From the NCBI RefSeq assembly GCF_022919075.1, contig NZ_CP095078.1, positions 1,302,001-1,366,000 of the forward strand: a stretch of 64,000 nt of DNA, read 5' to 3'. A program made the translations under genes and the position numbers. Below the pieces are notes generated by a model. It ran no database searches, was not told the origin of the DNA, and was given only the letters and a program-made list of their open reading frames with translations. Source of the stretch: Nocardioides sp. W7 (GTDB lineage: Bacteria > Actinomycetota > Actinomycetes > Propionibacteriales > Nocardioidaceae). Positions 27,391 to 36,071 of the stretch are shown piece after piece. The stretch's first letter is position 1. Every line of letters begins with the position of its first letter.

Positions 27391-27750
27391 TCAGAGCTCC
27401 TTCGACGCGAGGTGCTCGCGGTACTCGTTGTCGAGCGTGCGGGCCAGCGGATCGAGCTTGGCCGTCGAGAAGCGGCTGTAGAGCCAGGCCAGCAGGAACG
27501 TCGTCACGAACTGCAGCAGCCCGAAGACCAGCGCGACGTTGATGTTTCCGACGACCTTGATGCTCATGAAGTCGCCCGCCCAGTTCGACATGACGACGTA
27601 CAGCAGGTACCAGGACAGGAAGGCCACCGTCGCGGGGAACACGAAGCCGCGGTAGCGCCGCCGCAGCTCGGTGAACTCCGGGCGGGCGTGCAGCTCGTCG
27701 TACACCGGGTCGTGGCGCGCGGCCTGGCCCGGCTCGTGGTTGGTCGTCAC
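27391..27750 (-). CDS. DUF485 membrane protein, symporter partner
   Basis: This 119-residue protein has two hydrophobic segments (FPATVAFLSWYLLYVVMS, ALVFGLLQFVTTFLLAWLYS) and a conserved HARPEFTELRRRYRGFVFPATVAF entry, as in YjcH. DUF485 proteins precede ActP-type symporters and probably assist them. A strong Crp-like site lies 24-39 bases before the ATG. Confidence 0.88.
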   Translation of the reverse strand: MTTNHEPGQAARHDPVYDELHARPEFTELRRRYRGFVFPATVAFLSWYLLYVVMSNWAGDFMSIKVVGNINVALVFGLLQFVTTFLLAWLYSRFSTAKLDPLARTLDNEYREHLASKEL

Positions 27751-27773
27751 GGGGTTCCCCTCTCGGAGGTGGG

Positions 27774-27789
27774 TGTGATCGCCGTCACC
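27774..27789. promoter_or_regulatory. Crp-type site before the DUF485-symporter operon
   Basis: TGTGATCGCCGTCACC matches TGTGA-N6-TCACA in nine of ten defined positions. It is centred about 31 bases before the ATG, close enough to overlap the promoter or leader. The rest of 27790-27920 contains no gene I can support. Confidence 0.65.
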
Positions 27790-27920
27790 GTAGGAGCGTT
27801 GTTCGTACGACGGAGAGAGGTACGTCGTCGGCGGTCGCTCAGCGGCCCCGCCCCGTCGCCCAGCGGTAGCTCTCGTACGACGAGCGGTCGGGCTCGATCG
27901 AGGCCGATGGGCGTCTCACC

Positions 27921-27966
27921 GGGCTTCGAGGCTCGGCGCTGGCGCGCCTCGCACCTCAACCAGCGT
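27921..27966 (-). repeat. Dispersed hairpin repeat (GGTTGAGG family), copy 2
   Basis: On the minus strand ACGCTGGTTGAGGTGCGAGG leads through GCGCCAGCGC to GAGCCTCGAAGCCC. This copies the repeat after marP with a few changes. It lies in the divergent gap before narK, just upstream of the nitrate promoter. Confidence 0.7.
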
Positions 27967-27971
27967 TCAGG

Positions 27972-28054
27972 GCCGTGAGGTCGTGAGGAGAAGTTGACGG
28001 CATCGGTACGGCGACCTGTCGCCGGCGTTACGACCGCGGCCGAGTCTGGGGACA
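27972..28054 (+). promoter_or_regulatory. narK promoter block (nitrate element A)
   Basis: This 83-base block aligns without gaps to 31690-31772. It contains CGTGAGG twice, then TTGAC-N6-GGTAC (27994-28009), which fits GlnR half-sites with AC-N9-AC spacing. A 7-2-7 palindrome CGGCGAC-CT-GTCGCCG follows at 28009-28024, then GTTACG, and GAGTCT 6 bases before a TGGGGACA-type start region. NarK translation begins 25 bases after the block with AGGAG. Confidence 0.6.
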
Positions 28055-28078
28055 CCTCGATCTCACAGGAGCCCCGCC

Positions 28079-29581
28079 ATGACCGTGACCGACACCCGCC
28101 CCGCGACGGCGGCCGCGCCCGCCCGCCGTACCGGCCGCTGGATCGACGACTGGCGCCCGGAGGAGCCCGAGTTCTGGGAGAGCACCGGTCGGGGCGTGGC
28201 CCGCCGCAACCTGATCTGGTCGATCTTCGCCGAGCACCTCGGCTTCTCGGTCTGGCTGATCTGGAGCGTCAGCTCGGCGTTCCTGGTCTCGATGGGCTTC
28301 AGCTACACCCCGCAGCAGCTGTTCCTGCTGGTCGCGCTGCCCAACCTGGTGGGCTCGGTGCTGCGGCTGCCGTACACGTTCGCGGTGCCGAAGTTCGGCG
28401 GCCGCAACTGGACGATGGTGAGCGCGGCGCTGCTGCTGGTCCCGACGCTCGGGTTCGCGGTCGCGGTGCAGAACCCGGACACGCCGTTCTGGCTGTTCTG
28501 CCTGATCGCGGCGACCGCGGGCCTCGGCGGCGGCAACTTCGCCAGCTCGATGGCCAACATCAACTTCTTCTACCCCAGCGACAAGAAGGGCGCGGCGCTC
28601 GGCCTGAACGCCGCCGGCGGCAACCTCGGCGTCGCGCTGATCCAGCTGTTCCTGCCGGTCATCATCGGCGGCGCCGGCATCTTCGGCCTGGTCAAGGCAG
28701 CCGAGGGCGGCATCAGCCTGGAGCGGGCGGCCTACGTGTACGCCGGCCTCGCGATCGTGGCGACCCTGGCGGCGTACTTCTTCATGGACAACCTCACCTC
28801 GGCGAAGTCCAAGCCGCGCGAGCAGCTCCAGGTCGTCAAGGAGAAGCAGACCTGGGTGATGGCGTTCCTCTACATCGGCACCTTCGGCTCGTTCATCGGC
28901 TACTCCGCCGCGATGCCGCTGCTGATCAAGCTCAACTTCTGGGTGCCCGACCCGGCGCCGCTCGGCACCGGCATCTACTTCGCGTACTTCGCCTTCCTGG
29001 GTGCGCTGGTCGGCTCGGCGACCCGGCCCTTCGGCGGCTGGCTCGCCGACAAGTACGGCGGCGCGCGGGTCACCCTCGGCGCGTTCGCCGGGATGATCGT
29101 CAGCACCCTCGCGGTGCTGTGGACCCTCACCCAGCTGACCCCGAACCCCGGCCAGAGCCCGGCGATCGCCGACGACAACCAGTCCTGGTTCCCCTGGTTC
29201 CTGGCCTTCTTCCTCTGCGTCTTCGCCGCGACCGGCATCGGCAACGGCTCGACGTACAAGATGATCCCCGCGATCTTCCGCACCCAGGCCGAGCGCGCCA
29301 CCCCGGCCGGCACCGCCGAGCGGAGCGCCGCCCTGCACGCCGGCACGAAGAAGGCCTCGGCCGCGATCGGCGTCATCGGTGCCGTCGGCGCGATCGGCGG
29401 CTTCCTGATCCCGATCGCCTTCAGCTCGCCGTGGGTCGACCAGCCGATGGACGCGACCAAGGGGGCGTTCGTGGTCTTCACCGCCTTCTACGTCGTCTGC
29501 GCGGTCGTGACCTGGGCGGTCTTCCTCCGCAAGCCGCACGCCACCAAGGCGCACACGAGTCTGGCCAACGCGGGCATCTGA
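28079..29581 (+). CDS. narK: Nitrate/nitrite MFS transporter
   Basis: This 500-residue carrier has 12 hydrophobic segments and the nitrate signature regions of NarK/NasA: GGGNFASSMANINFFYP after segment 4 and GLNAAGGNLGVA in segment 5. It should import nitrate for the reductase encoded next and may exchange nitrite. AGGAG precedes the ATG. Its stop overlaps the nitrate reductase ATG by one base. Confidence 0.94.
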   Translation: MTVTDTRPATAAAPARRTGRWIDDWRPEEPEFWESTGRGVARRNLIWSIFAEHLGFSVWLIWSVSSAFLVSMGFSYTPQQLFLLVALPNLVGSVLRLPYTFAVPKFGGRNWTMVSAALLLVPTLGFAVAVQNPDTPFWLFCLIAATAGLGGGNFASSMANINFFYPSDKKGAALGLNAAGGNLGVALIQLFLPVIIGGAGIFGLVKAAEGGISLERAAYVYAGLAIVATLAAYFFMDNLTSAKSKPREQLQVVKEKQTWVMAFLYIGTFGSFIGYSAAMPLLIKLNFWVPDPAPLGTGIYFAYFAFLGALVGSATRPFGGWLADKYGGARVTLGAFAGMIVSTLAVLWTLTQLTPNPGQSPAIADDNQSWFPWFLAFFLCVFAATGIGNGSTYKMIPAIFRTQAERATPAGTAERSAALHAGTKKASAAIGVIGAVGAIGGFLIPIAFSSPWVDQPMDATKGAFVVFTAFYVVCAVVTWAVFLRKPHATKAHTSLANAGI

Positions 29582-31704
29582 TGACCAAGACCCACTGCCC
29601 CTACTGCAGCCTCCAGTGCGGGATGGCCCTCACGGGCCGTCGCACGCTGGAGGTGCAGGCGTGGCCGGAGTTCCCGGTGAACGAGGGCGCGCTGTGCCGC
29701 AAGGGCTGGACCGCCGGCGGTCTCCGCGGCAGCCGCGAACGGCTGACCACGCCGTTGCTGCGCGACCGGGCGACCGGTGAGCTGCGGGCGGCGTCGTGGG
29801 ACGAGGCCCTCGACGTGGTGGCCGACGGCGTACGACGGATGCAGGCCGAGCACGGCCCGGACGCGGTGGCGGTCTTCGGCGGCGGCGGGCTGACCAATGA
29901 GAAGGCCTACCTGCTCGGCAAGCTCGCCCGGGTCGCGCTGCGCACCAGCCGGATCGACTACAACGGCCGCTGGTGCATGTCCTCGGCCGCCTCCGCCGGC
30001 AACCAGGCGTTCGGGATCGACCGGGGGCTGCCGTTCCCGCTGGCCGACGTCGAGGACACCGACGTGCTGGTGCTGGTCGGCTCCAACCTCGCCGAGACGA
30101 TGCCGCCGGCCGCGCGGCACCTCGATCGGCTCCGCGAGCGCGGCGGGCACGTCGTGGTGATCGACCCCCGTCGTACCCCCACCGCGGACCGCGCCGACAC
30201 CTTCCTGCAGCCCGTGCCGGGCACCGACCTCGCGCTCGCCCTCGGCGTCCTGCATCTCCTCGATGCCGCCGGCGCCGTCGACGAGGAGTACGTCGCCGCG
30301 CGCACCACCGGCTTCGCCGACGTCCGGCGTACCGCCGCCGCCTGGTGGCCGGAGCGGGTCGAGCGAGTGACCGGCGTCGAGGCGTCGCAGCTGCGCGGAC
30401 TGGCCGACGTACTGGCCCGAGCGGGCAAGGTCACCGTGCTGACCGCCCGCGGTGCCGAGCAGCACAGCCAGGGCACCGCGACCGTGCTCGGCTGGCTGAA
30501 CGTCGCGCTCGCGCTCGGCATGCCGGGCAAGCCGTCGGCCGGCTACGGCTGCCTCACCGGCCAGGGCAACGGCCAGGGTGGTCGCGAGCACGGCCAGAAG
30601 TCCGACCAGCTGCCCGGCTACCGGATGATCGACGACCCGGCGGCCCGGGAGCACGTCGCCCGGGTGTGGGGCGTCGACCCGGACACACTGCCGGGCAAGG
30701 GGCTCTCGGCGTACGAGCTGCTGGACTCGCTCGGCCGTGAGGGTGGCTCGTCCGCGCTGCTGGTCTTCGGCAGCAACATCGTCGTCTCGGCGCCGAACGC
30801 CACCCGGGTCACCGAGCGGCTCGCCGCGCTCGACCTGCTCGTCGTCGCCGACATCGTGATGAGCGAGACCGCGGCGATGGCCGACGTCGTCCTGCCGGTC
30901 ACCCAGTGGGCCGAGGAGACCGGCACCATGACCAACCTCGAGGGCCGGGTGATCCTGCGCGAGCGGGCCGTGACCCCGCCCGACGGCGTGCGCAGCGACC
31001 TGGACGTGATGGCCGGTCTGGCCGCACGGCTCGGCTCGACCGCCGCGTTCCCGACCGAGCCCGAGGAGGTCTTCGCCGAGCTGCGGCTGGCCTCCGCGGG
31101 CGGCCGGGCCGACTACGCCGGCATCAGCTACGACCGGATCCGCGCCGAGCACGGCGTCTTCTGGCCGTGCCCGACGCCCGAGCACCCCGGCACCCCGCGG
31201 CTGTTCGCGGACTCCTTCGCGACGCCCGACGGAAGGGCGCGGTTCGTCGACGTCGAGCACGTCGGCGCCGCCGAGCAGCCGGACGACGAGTACCCGATCC
31301 ACCTGACGACGGGGCGGGTGCTGGCGCAGTACCAGTCCGGCGCGCAGACCCGGCGGGTCCGCGATCTCCCCGACACCGGCCCGTTCGTCGAGCTGCACCC
31401 GATGCTGGCCGACCGGATCGGCGCCCGCGACGGCGAGCCGGTCGTCATCACCACTCGCCGCGGCGAGCTGAAGGCGCCCGCGCGGGTCGTCACCACCATC
31501 CGCCCGGACACCGTCTTCGTGCCGTTCCACTGGGTCGGCGCCAACCGGCTCACCAACGATGCGCTCGACCCGTCCAGCCGGATGCCGGAGTTCAAGGTCT
31601 GCGCGGCCGCGGTCTCGGCGGCGGTCGAGGCGCGAGAGGCGCGGGTCGCGACCCCGGTTGCCGAGAGGCGGCCCGGTGAGGCCGTGAGCGCCGTGAGGCC
31701 GTGA
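29581..31704 (+). CDS. nasA: Assimilatory nitrate reductase, molybdopterin subunit
   Basis: This 707-residue enzyme of the bis-MGD oxidoreductase family reduces nitrate to nitrite in the cytoplasm, as no twin-arginine signal is present. It has an N-terminal [4Fe-4S] site (Cys6, Cys9, Cys13, Cys39), a probable Mo-ligand Cys132 in YNGRWCMSS, the LTARGAEQHSQGT and GYGCLTGQGNGQGGREHGQ cofactor segments, and a C-terminal MGD-binding domain starting IHLTTGRVLAQYQ. There is no fused flavin or Bfd domain; the next gene supplies them. Its last residues overlap nitrate promoter element B. Confidence 0.94.
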   Translation: MTKTHCPYCSLQCGMALTGRRTLEVQAWPEFPVNEGALCRKGWTAGGLRGSRERLTTPLLRDRATGELRAASWDEALDVVADGVRRMQAEHGPDAVAVFGGGGLTNEKAYLLGKLARVALRTSRIDYNGRWCMSSAASAGNQAFGIDRGLPFPLADVEDTDVLVLVGSNLAETMPPAARHLDRLRERGGHVVVIDPRRTPTADRADTFLQPVPGTDLALALGVLHLLDAAGAVDEEYVAARTTGFADVRRTAAAWWPERVERVTGVEASQLRGLADVLARAGKVTVLTARGAEQHSQGTATVLGWLNVALALGMPGKPSAGYGCLTGQGNGQGGREHGQKSDQLPGYRMIDDPAAREHVARVWGVDPDTLPGKGLSAYELLDSLGREGGSSALLVFGSNIVVSAPNATRVTERLAALDLLVVADIVMSETAAMADVVLPVTQWAEETGTMTNLEGRVILRERAVTPPDGVRSDLDVMAGLAARLGSTAAFPTEPEEVFAELRLASAGGRADYAGISYDRIRAEHGVFWPCPTPEHPGTPRLFADSFATPDGRARFVDVEHVGAAEQPDDEYPIHLTTGRVLAQYQSGAQTRRVRDLPDTGPFVELHPMLADRIGARDGEPVVITTRRGELKAPARVVTTIRPDTVFVPFHWVGANRLTNDALDPSSRMPEFKVCAAAVSAAVEAREARVATPVAERRPGEAVSAVRP

Positions 31705-31772
31705 GGACAAGTTGACGCCACCGGTACGACGCCATGGCGTCGGTGTTACGCCGGTTCCACAGGCTGGGGACA
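31690..31772 (+). promoter_or_regulatory. Second nitrate promoter block (element B)
   Basis: This block repeats the narK element without gaps, beginning inside the end of the nitrate reductase gene. It has TTGAC-N6-GGTAC at 31712-31727, a 7-2-7 palindrome CGACGCC-AT-GGCGTCG at 31727-31742, and a second AC-N9-AC pair starting at GTTAC (31745). CAGGCT ends 6 bases before the ATG at 31772, so the next gene may be leaderless. Confidence 0.6.
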
Positions 31773-33175
31773 TGCCCCCGACCGACGCCCGCGAAGCCGC
31801 CGAGCGGATCGTCGTCGTCGGCGCCGGGATGGCGGCCGCCCGGCTGGCCGACGGGCTGGTCGACGGCGGCGCCCGGGTCACGGTGCTCGGCGACGAGGCG
31901 CACGCGCCGTACAACCGGATCCTGCTCTCCGCCGTCCTCGAGGGCACCCACGACGCGGGGGCCCTCGTGCTCGGGCTGCGCGACGAGGTCGACCTGCGGC
32001 TCGGCACCCGGGTCGTCGAGATCCACCGCGAGGAGCGCGAGGTCGAGCTCGCCGACCGCAGCCGGGTGCCGTACGACGCCCTGGTGCTGGCCACCGGCGC
32101 GATCCCGACGCTGCCGCCGATCCGCGGCCTCGTGCAGGTCGACGGCCGGCTGCAGGAGAAGGTGCACGCGTTCCGGAGCCGCGAGGACTGCGAGCGCCTC
32201 GACGCCGCGGTCCCGGGGGCGCGGACCGCCGTCGTCGTCGGCGGCGGGCTGCTCGGCCTCCAGGTCGCCCGGGCGCTGAGTGTCCGCGGGCTGGCCGTCG
32301 AGATCGTCGAGGGCGGCGAGCACCTGCTGCGCAGCCAGGTCGACGAGAAGGCCGGCCGGATCATCGCCCGCGACCTGCGCCGCCTCGGCGCCACCGTCTA
32401 CACCGGCGCCCGCGCGGTCCGGATCACCGACGAGGGCCTGGTCCTCGACAACGGCTTCACCCTGGAGACCGACCTGGTCGTACTGACCGCCGGAGGCCGG
32501 CCGAGCACCGCGCTGGCCCGCCGCGCCGGCCTCGACGTACGCCGGGGCATCGTCGTCGACGACCAGCTCCGCACCAGCGACGAGCACGTCTACGCGATCG
32601 GTGACTGCGCCCAGCACGGCGGCCAGGTCACCGGCTTCGTGCCGCCCGCCTGGGAGCAGGCCAGCCTGCTGGCCCGGCACCTGACCGGCGAGCGCATCGC
32701 GTACGCCGGCACCCGCAGCGTCGCCCGGCTCCGCGCCACGGGCCTCGACGTGGCCGTGCTCGGCGACCCGAACCGCGCCGAGGGCGAGGTCGTCGAGGTC
32801 ACCAACCCGATCGTCGGGTCGCACCGCCGGCTGGTGGTCCGTGACGGCCGGATCGTCGCCGGCACCCTGGTCGGGGACCTGTCCCGGATCGGCCTGATCA
32901 CCCAGCACTACGACCGCGGGACCGTGCTCGGCGAGACCGAACCGGGTCTGCTGCTCATGCCCGACCGGGTCACCGCGGCCACCCCGATCGTCCTGCCCGA
33001 CGACGCCGAGGTCTGCTCCTGCGCCGGGGTCAGCGCGGGCGCCGTCCGGGCGTGCGCGTCGCTCGACGAGGTCCGCACCACCACCCGCGCCACCACCGGG
33101 TGCGGGGGCTGCTCGCCCGCCGTACGCCACCTGCTCAGCACCCGCACGTCCCTGTTGGAAGGAACCCCGAGATGA
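31772..33175 (+). CDS. nasB: FAD-dependent electron-transfer partner of nitrate reductase with Bfd-like domain
   Basis: This 467-residue protein has an FAD-binding Rossmann motif (VVVGAGMAAARLADGL), an NAD-binding motif (AVVVGGGLLGLQVARAL), the second FAD motif YAIGDCA, and a C-terminal BFD-like [2Fe-2S] domain with CSC and CGGC cysteines. It is homologous to the N-terminal half of NirB and probably passes electrons from NAD(P)H to the nitrate reductase. The ATG lies within a conserved promoter block. It overlaps nirB by 4 bases. Confidence 0.85.
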   Translation: MPPTDAREAAERIVVVGAGMAAARLADGLVDGGARVTVLGDEAHAPYNRILLSAVLEGTHDAGALVLGLRDEVDLRLGTRVVEIHREEREVELADRSRVPYDALVLATGAIPTLPPIRGLVQVDGRLQEKVHAFRSREDCERLDAAVPGARTAVVVGGGLLGLQVARALSVRGLAVEIVEGGEHLLRSQVDEKAGRIIARDLRRLGATVYTGARAVRITDEGLVLDNGFTLETDLVVLTAGGRPSTALARRAGLDVRRGIVVDDQLRTSDEHVYAIGDCAQHGGQVTGFVPPAWEQASLLARHLTGERIAYAGTRSVARLRATGLDVAVLGDPNRAEGEVVEVTNPIVGSHRRLVVRDGRIVAGTLVGDLSRIGLITQHYDRGTVLGETEPGLLLMPDRVTAATPIVLPDDAEVCSCAGVSAGAVRACASLDEVRTTTRATTGCGGCSPAVRHLLSTRTSLLEGTPR

Positions 33176-35721
33176 GCCCCCACCACCGCAAGACGCTCGT
33201 GGTCGTCGGCCACGGCATGGTCGGCCACCGGTTCGTGCAGGCCGCCGTCGAGCGCGGCCTGACCGAGACCCACGACATCGTCGTCGTGGGGGAGGAGCCG
33301 CGCCCGGCGTACGACCGCGTCGCGCTCACCTCCTTCTTCGAGGTCGGCGCCGACGCGCTGTCCTTCCTCCCGTCGGGGGAGTACGACGACCCGCGGGTCC
33401 GGCTGCTGCTCGGCACGTCCGTCGAGGGCTTCGACCCGGAGACCCGGACCGTCCTCCTCGCCGACGCCACTGGCCGGGAGAGCGTGCTCGCCTACGACGA
33501 GCTCGTGCTCGCCACGGGAGCGGCGCCGTTCGTGCCGCCGATCCCCGGCCACGACCTGCCCGGCTGCTTCGTCTACCGGACGATCGAGGACCTGGAGGCG
33601 ATCCGCGAGGCGGCGGCGACCGCGACGGTCGGCGCCGTGATCGGCGGCGGCCTGCTCGGTCTGGAGGCCGCGAACGCGCTGGCCCAGCTCGGGCTGGAGA
33701 CACACGTGGTCGAGATGGCGCCGCGGCTGATGGCGGTCCAGATCGACGACGCGGGCGGCGCGGTGCTCACCCGGCACATCGAGAAGCTCGGCCTGACGGT
33801 CCACGCCGGCGCGATGACCTCCGCGGTCGTCGAGCGGGACGGCCGCGCCGCGGGCCTCGCGCTGAAGGAGGGGGCCACGATCGACGCCGAGATCGTCGTC
33901 TTCTCGGCCGGCATCCGACCCCGCGACGCGCTCGCCCGCACGGCCGGCCTCGGCCTCGCCGAGCGCGGCGGCGTCCTGGTCGACGAGCAGTGCCGCAGCT
34001 CCGACCCGCACGTCTGGGCGATCGGCGAGTGCGCGGCGCCGGCGGGGCGGATGTACGGCCTGGTCGCGCCGGGCTACGCGATGGCCGAGGTCGTCGTCGA
34101 CGCGCTGCTCGGCGGCCCGGGCTCGTTCATCGGCGCCGACATGTCCACCAAGCTGAAGCTGATGGGCGTCGACGTCGCCAGCTTCGGCGACGCCTTCGCG
34201 ACCACGCCCGACTCGCTGGAGCTGGTCTTCGCCGACGCGGTCGCCGGGGTCTACAAGAAGCTCGTCGTCTCCGAGGACGGCCGGCAGCTGCTCGGCGGCA
34301 TCCTCGTGGGCGATGCCTCGGCGTACGGCGTGCTGCGGCCGATGGTCGCCAGCGGCATCGAGCTGCCGGCCAACCCCGAGGAGCTGATCCTGCCGGCGAG
34401 CCGGGGCGGGGGCGCGAGCATCGAGCTCCCCGACGAGGCCCAGGTCTGCTCCTGCAACGACGTCACCAAGGGCGACATCATCGAGGCCGCGGCGAGCGGC
34501 GAGACCACCCGCGCCGGCTCGACCTGCGGGTCGTGCAAGGTGCAGACGAAGAAGATCATCGAGGACTACTTCACCTCGCAGGGCAAGGTCGTCGACAAGA
34601 GCCTGTGCGAGCACTTCCCGCTGACCCGCCAGGAGCTCTTCGACGTCGTCGCGGTGCACGGCTACACCCGCTTCGACCAGGTCGTCGAGGCGCACGGCAC
34701 CGGCCGGGGCTGCGACATCTGCAAGCCGACCGTCGCCTCGGTCCTGGCCAGCCAGCTCAACGGGCACGTGCTCGAGGGCGATCGTCGTACCCTCCAGGAC
34801 ACCAACGACGCCTACCTCGCCAACATCCAGCGCAACGGCACCTACTCCGTCGTCCCGCGGATCCCCGGCGGCGAGATCACGCCCGAGAAGCTGATCGTGA
34901 TCGGCGAGGTCGCGCGCGACTTCGGGCTCTACACGAAGATCACCGGCGGCCAGCGGATCGACCTGTTCGGCGCCCGGATGGAGCAGCTCCCGCTGATCTG
35001 GCGGCGCCTGGTCGACGCCGGCTTCGAGTCCGGGCACGCATACGGCAAGTCCCTGCGGACGGTGAAGTCGTGCGTCGGCTCCACCTGGTGCCGCTACGGC
35101 GTCCAGGACTCCGTCCAGCTCGCCATCGACCTGGAGCTGCGCTACCGCGGCCTGCGCTCGCCGCACAAGCTCAAGGGCGGCGTCAGCGGCTGTGCCCGCG
35201 AGTGCGCGGAGGCCCGGGGCAAGGACTTCGGCGTGATCGCCACCGAGAAGGGCTGGAACCTGTACGTCGGCGGCAACGGCGGCGCCACCCCGGTGCATGC
35301 CCGGCTGCTCGCCGGCGATCTCGACACCGAGACGCTGGTCCGCTACCTCGACCGGTTCCTCATGTACTACATCCGCACCGCCGACCGGCTGCAGCGCACC
35401 GCGCCCTGGGTGGACTCGCTCGACGGTGGGCTGGAGCGGGTCAGGGAGATCGTCGTGGACGACGCTCTCGGACTGGGCTCGGAGCTGGAGGCGGCGATGG
35501 CCCGGCACGTCGACACCTACTTCGACGAGTGGAAGACGACCATCGACGACCCCGAGAAGGTGTCCCGCTTCGTGTCCTTCGTGAACGCACCCGACACCCC
35601 GGACCCGAACATCAGCTTCCGCGACGAGCGCGACCAGATCGCGCCGGCGGACTCCGAGGGTCCGGTGTCGCTGGGTCCGATCTCCCTGGGCTCGAGCATC
35701 CCGGTCGGGGCGCCCCGATGA
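33172..35721 (+). CDS. nirB: Nitrite reductase [NAD(P)H], large subunit
   Basis: This 849-residue enzyme reduces nitrite to ammonium in the cytoplasm. Order of domains: FAD/NAD pyridine-nucleotide reductase (1-400), BFD-like [2Fe-2S] domain (CSCND...CGSC, about 425-475), then the ferredoxin-like and sirohaem domains. Sirohaem/[4Fe-4S] ligands are Cys634, Cys640, Cys674 and Cys678 in SCVGSTWCRYG and SGCARECAEA. GGAAGGAA precedes the ATG, which overlaps the upstream stop. Confidence 0.97.
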   Translation: MSPHHRKTLVVVGHGMVGHRFVQAAVERGLTETHDIVVVGEEPRPAYDRVALTSFFEVGADALSFLPSGEYDDPRVRLLLGTSVEGFDPETRTVLLADATGRESVLAYDELVLATGAAPFVPPIPGHDLPGCFVYRTIEDLEAIREAAATATVGAVIGGGLLGLEAANALAQLGLETHVVEMAPRLMAVQIDDAGGAVLTRHIEKLGLTVHAGAMTSAVVERDGRAAGLALKEGATIDAEIVVFSAGIRPRDALARTAGLGLAERGGVLVDEQCRSSDPHVWAIGECAAPAGRMYGLVAPGYAMAEVVVDALLGGPGSFIGADMSTKLKLMGVDVASFGDAFATTPDSLELVFADAVAGVYKKLVVSEDGRQLLGGILVGDASAYGVLRPMVASGIELPANPEELILPASRGGGASIELPDEAQVCSCNDVTKGDIIEAAASGETTRAGSTCGSCKVQTKKIIEDYFTSQGKVVDKSLCEHFPLTRQELFDVVAVHGYTRFDQVVEAHGTGRGCDICKPTVASVLASQLNGHVLEGDRRTLQDTNDAYLANIQRNGTYSVVPRIPGGEITPEKLIVIGEVARDFGLYTKITGGQRIDLFGARMEQLPLIWRRLVDAGFESGHAYGKSLRTVKSCVGSTWCRYGVQDSVQLAIDLELRYRGLRSPHKLKGGVSGCARECAEARGKDFGVIATEKGWNLYVGGNGGATPVHARLLAGDLDTETLVRYLDRFLMYYIRTADRLQRTAPWVDSLDGGLERVREIVVDDALGLGSELEAAMARHVDTYFDEWKTTIDDPEKVSRFVSFVNAPDTPDPNISFRDERDQIAPADSEGPVSLGPISLGSSIPVGAPR

Positions 35722-36071
35722 ACGCCGCCACGGAGACGACGTACACCACGGTCTGCCGCCTCGACCAGATCGAGGTCGAGGGCGGGGTCGCGGCGCTGGT
35801 CGACGGCGAGGCCGTCGCGGTGTTCCGGACCCACGAGGGTGAGGTCTTCGCGATCTCGAACTACGATCCCTTCTCAAGGGCCTCGGTGCTGGCCCGGGGC
35901 ATCGTCGGGACTCGGGGAGACATCCCGTTCGTGGCGTCGCCCATGTACAAGCAGGCCTTCGACCTGCGCACCGGACAGTGCCTCGACGACGCGGCGGTCC
36001 GGGTCCCGACGTACGACGTCCTGGTCACCGACCGAGTGGTCTCCGTGGGTCGCAAGAGGGAGAGTCCGTGA
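35718..36071 (+). CDS. nirD: Nitrite reductase small subunit
   Basis: This 117-residue protein has the Rieske-like fold of NirD but not the Cys-His cluster ligands (segments ISNYDPFSRASVLARGIVG and SPMYKQAFDLRTGQC), as is normal for NirD. It partners NirB. It overlaps nirB by 4 bases and the regulator gene by 4 bases. Confidence 0.95.
   Translation: MNAATETTYTTVCRLDQIEVEGGVAALVDGEAVAVFRTHEGEVFAISNYDPFSRASVLARGIVGTRGDIPFVASPMYKQAFDLRTGQCLDDAAVRVPTYDVLVTDRVVSVGRKRESP

Noticed and set aside
28009..28024. ANTAR-type antitermination hairpin in the narK leader
   Set aside because: The loop bases in the two nitrate blocks (ACCTGT and CCATGG) do not keep the A1 and G4 expected of ANTAR target loops, and only one hairpin is present.
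29488..32394. Long minus-strand open frame opposite the nitrate reductase and FAD genes
   Set aside because: It is antisense to clearly conserved proteins, has low-complexity Arg/Ser-rich translation and no start signals. It is an artefact of high GC content. The same applies to long frames opposite nirB, hppA and topA.
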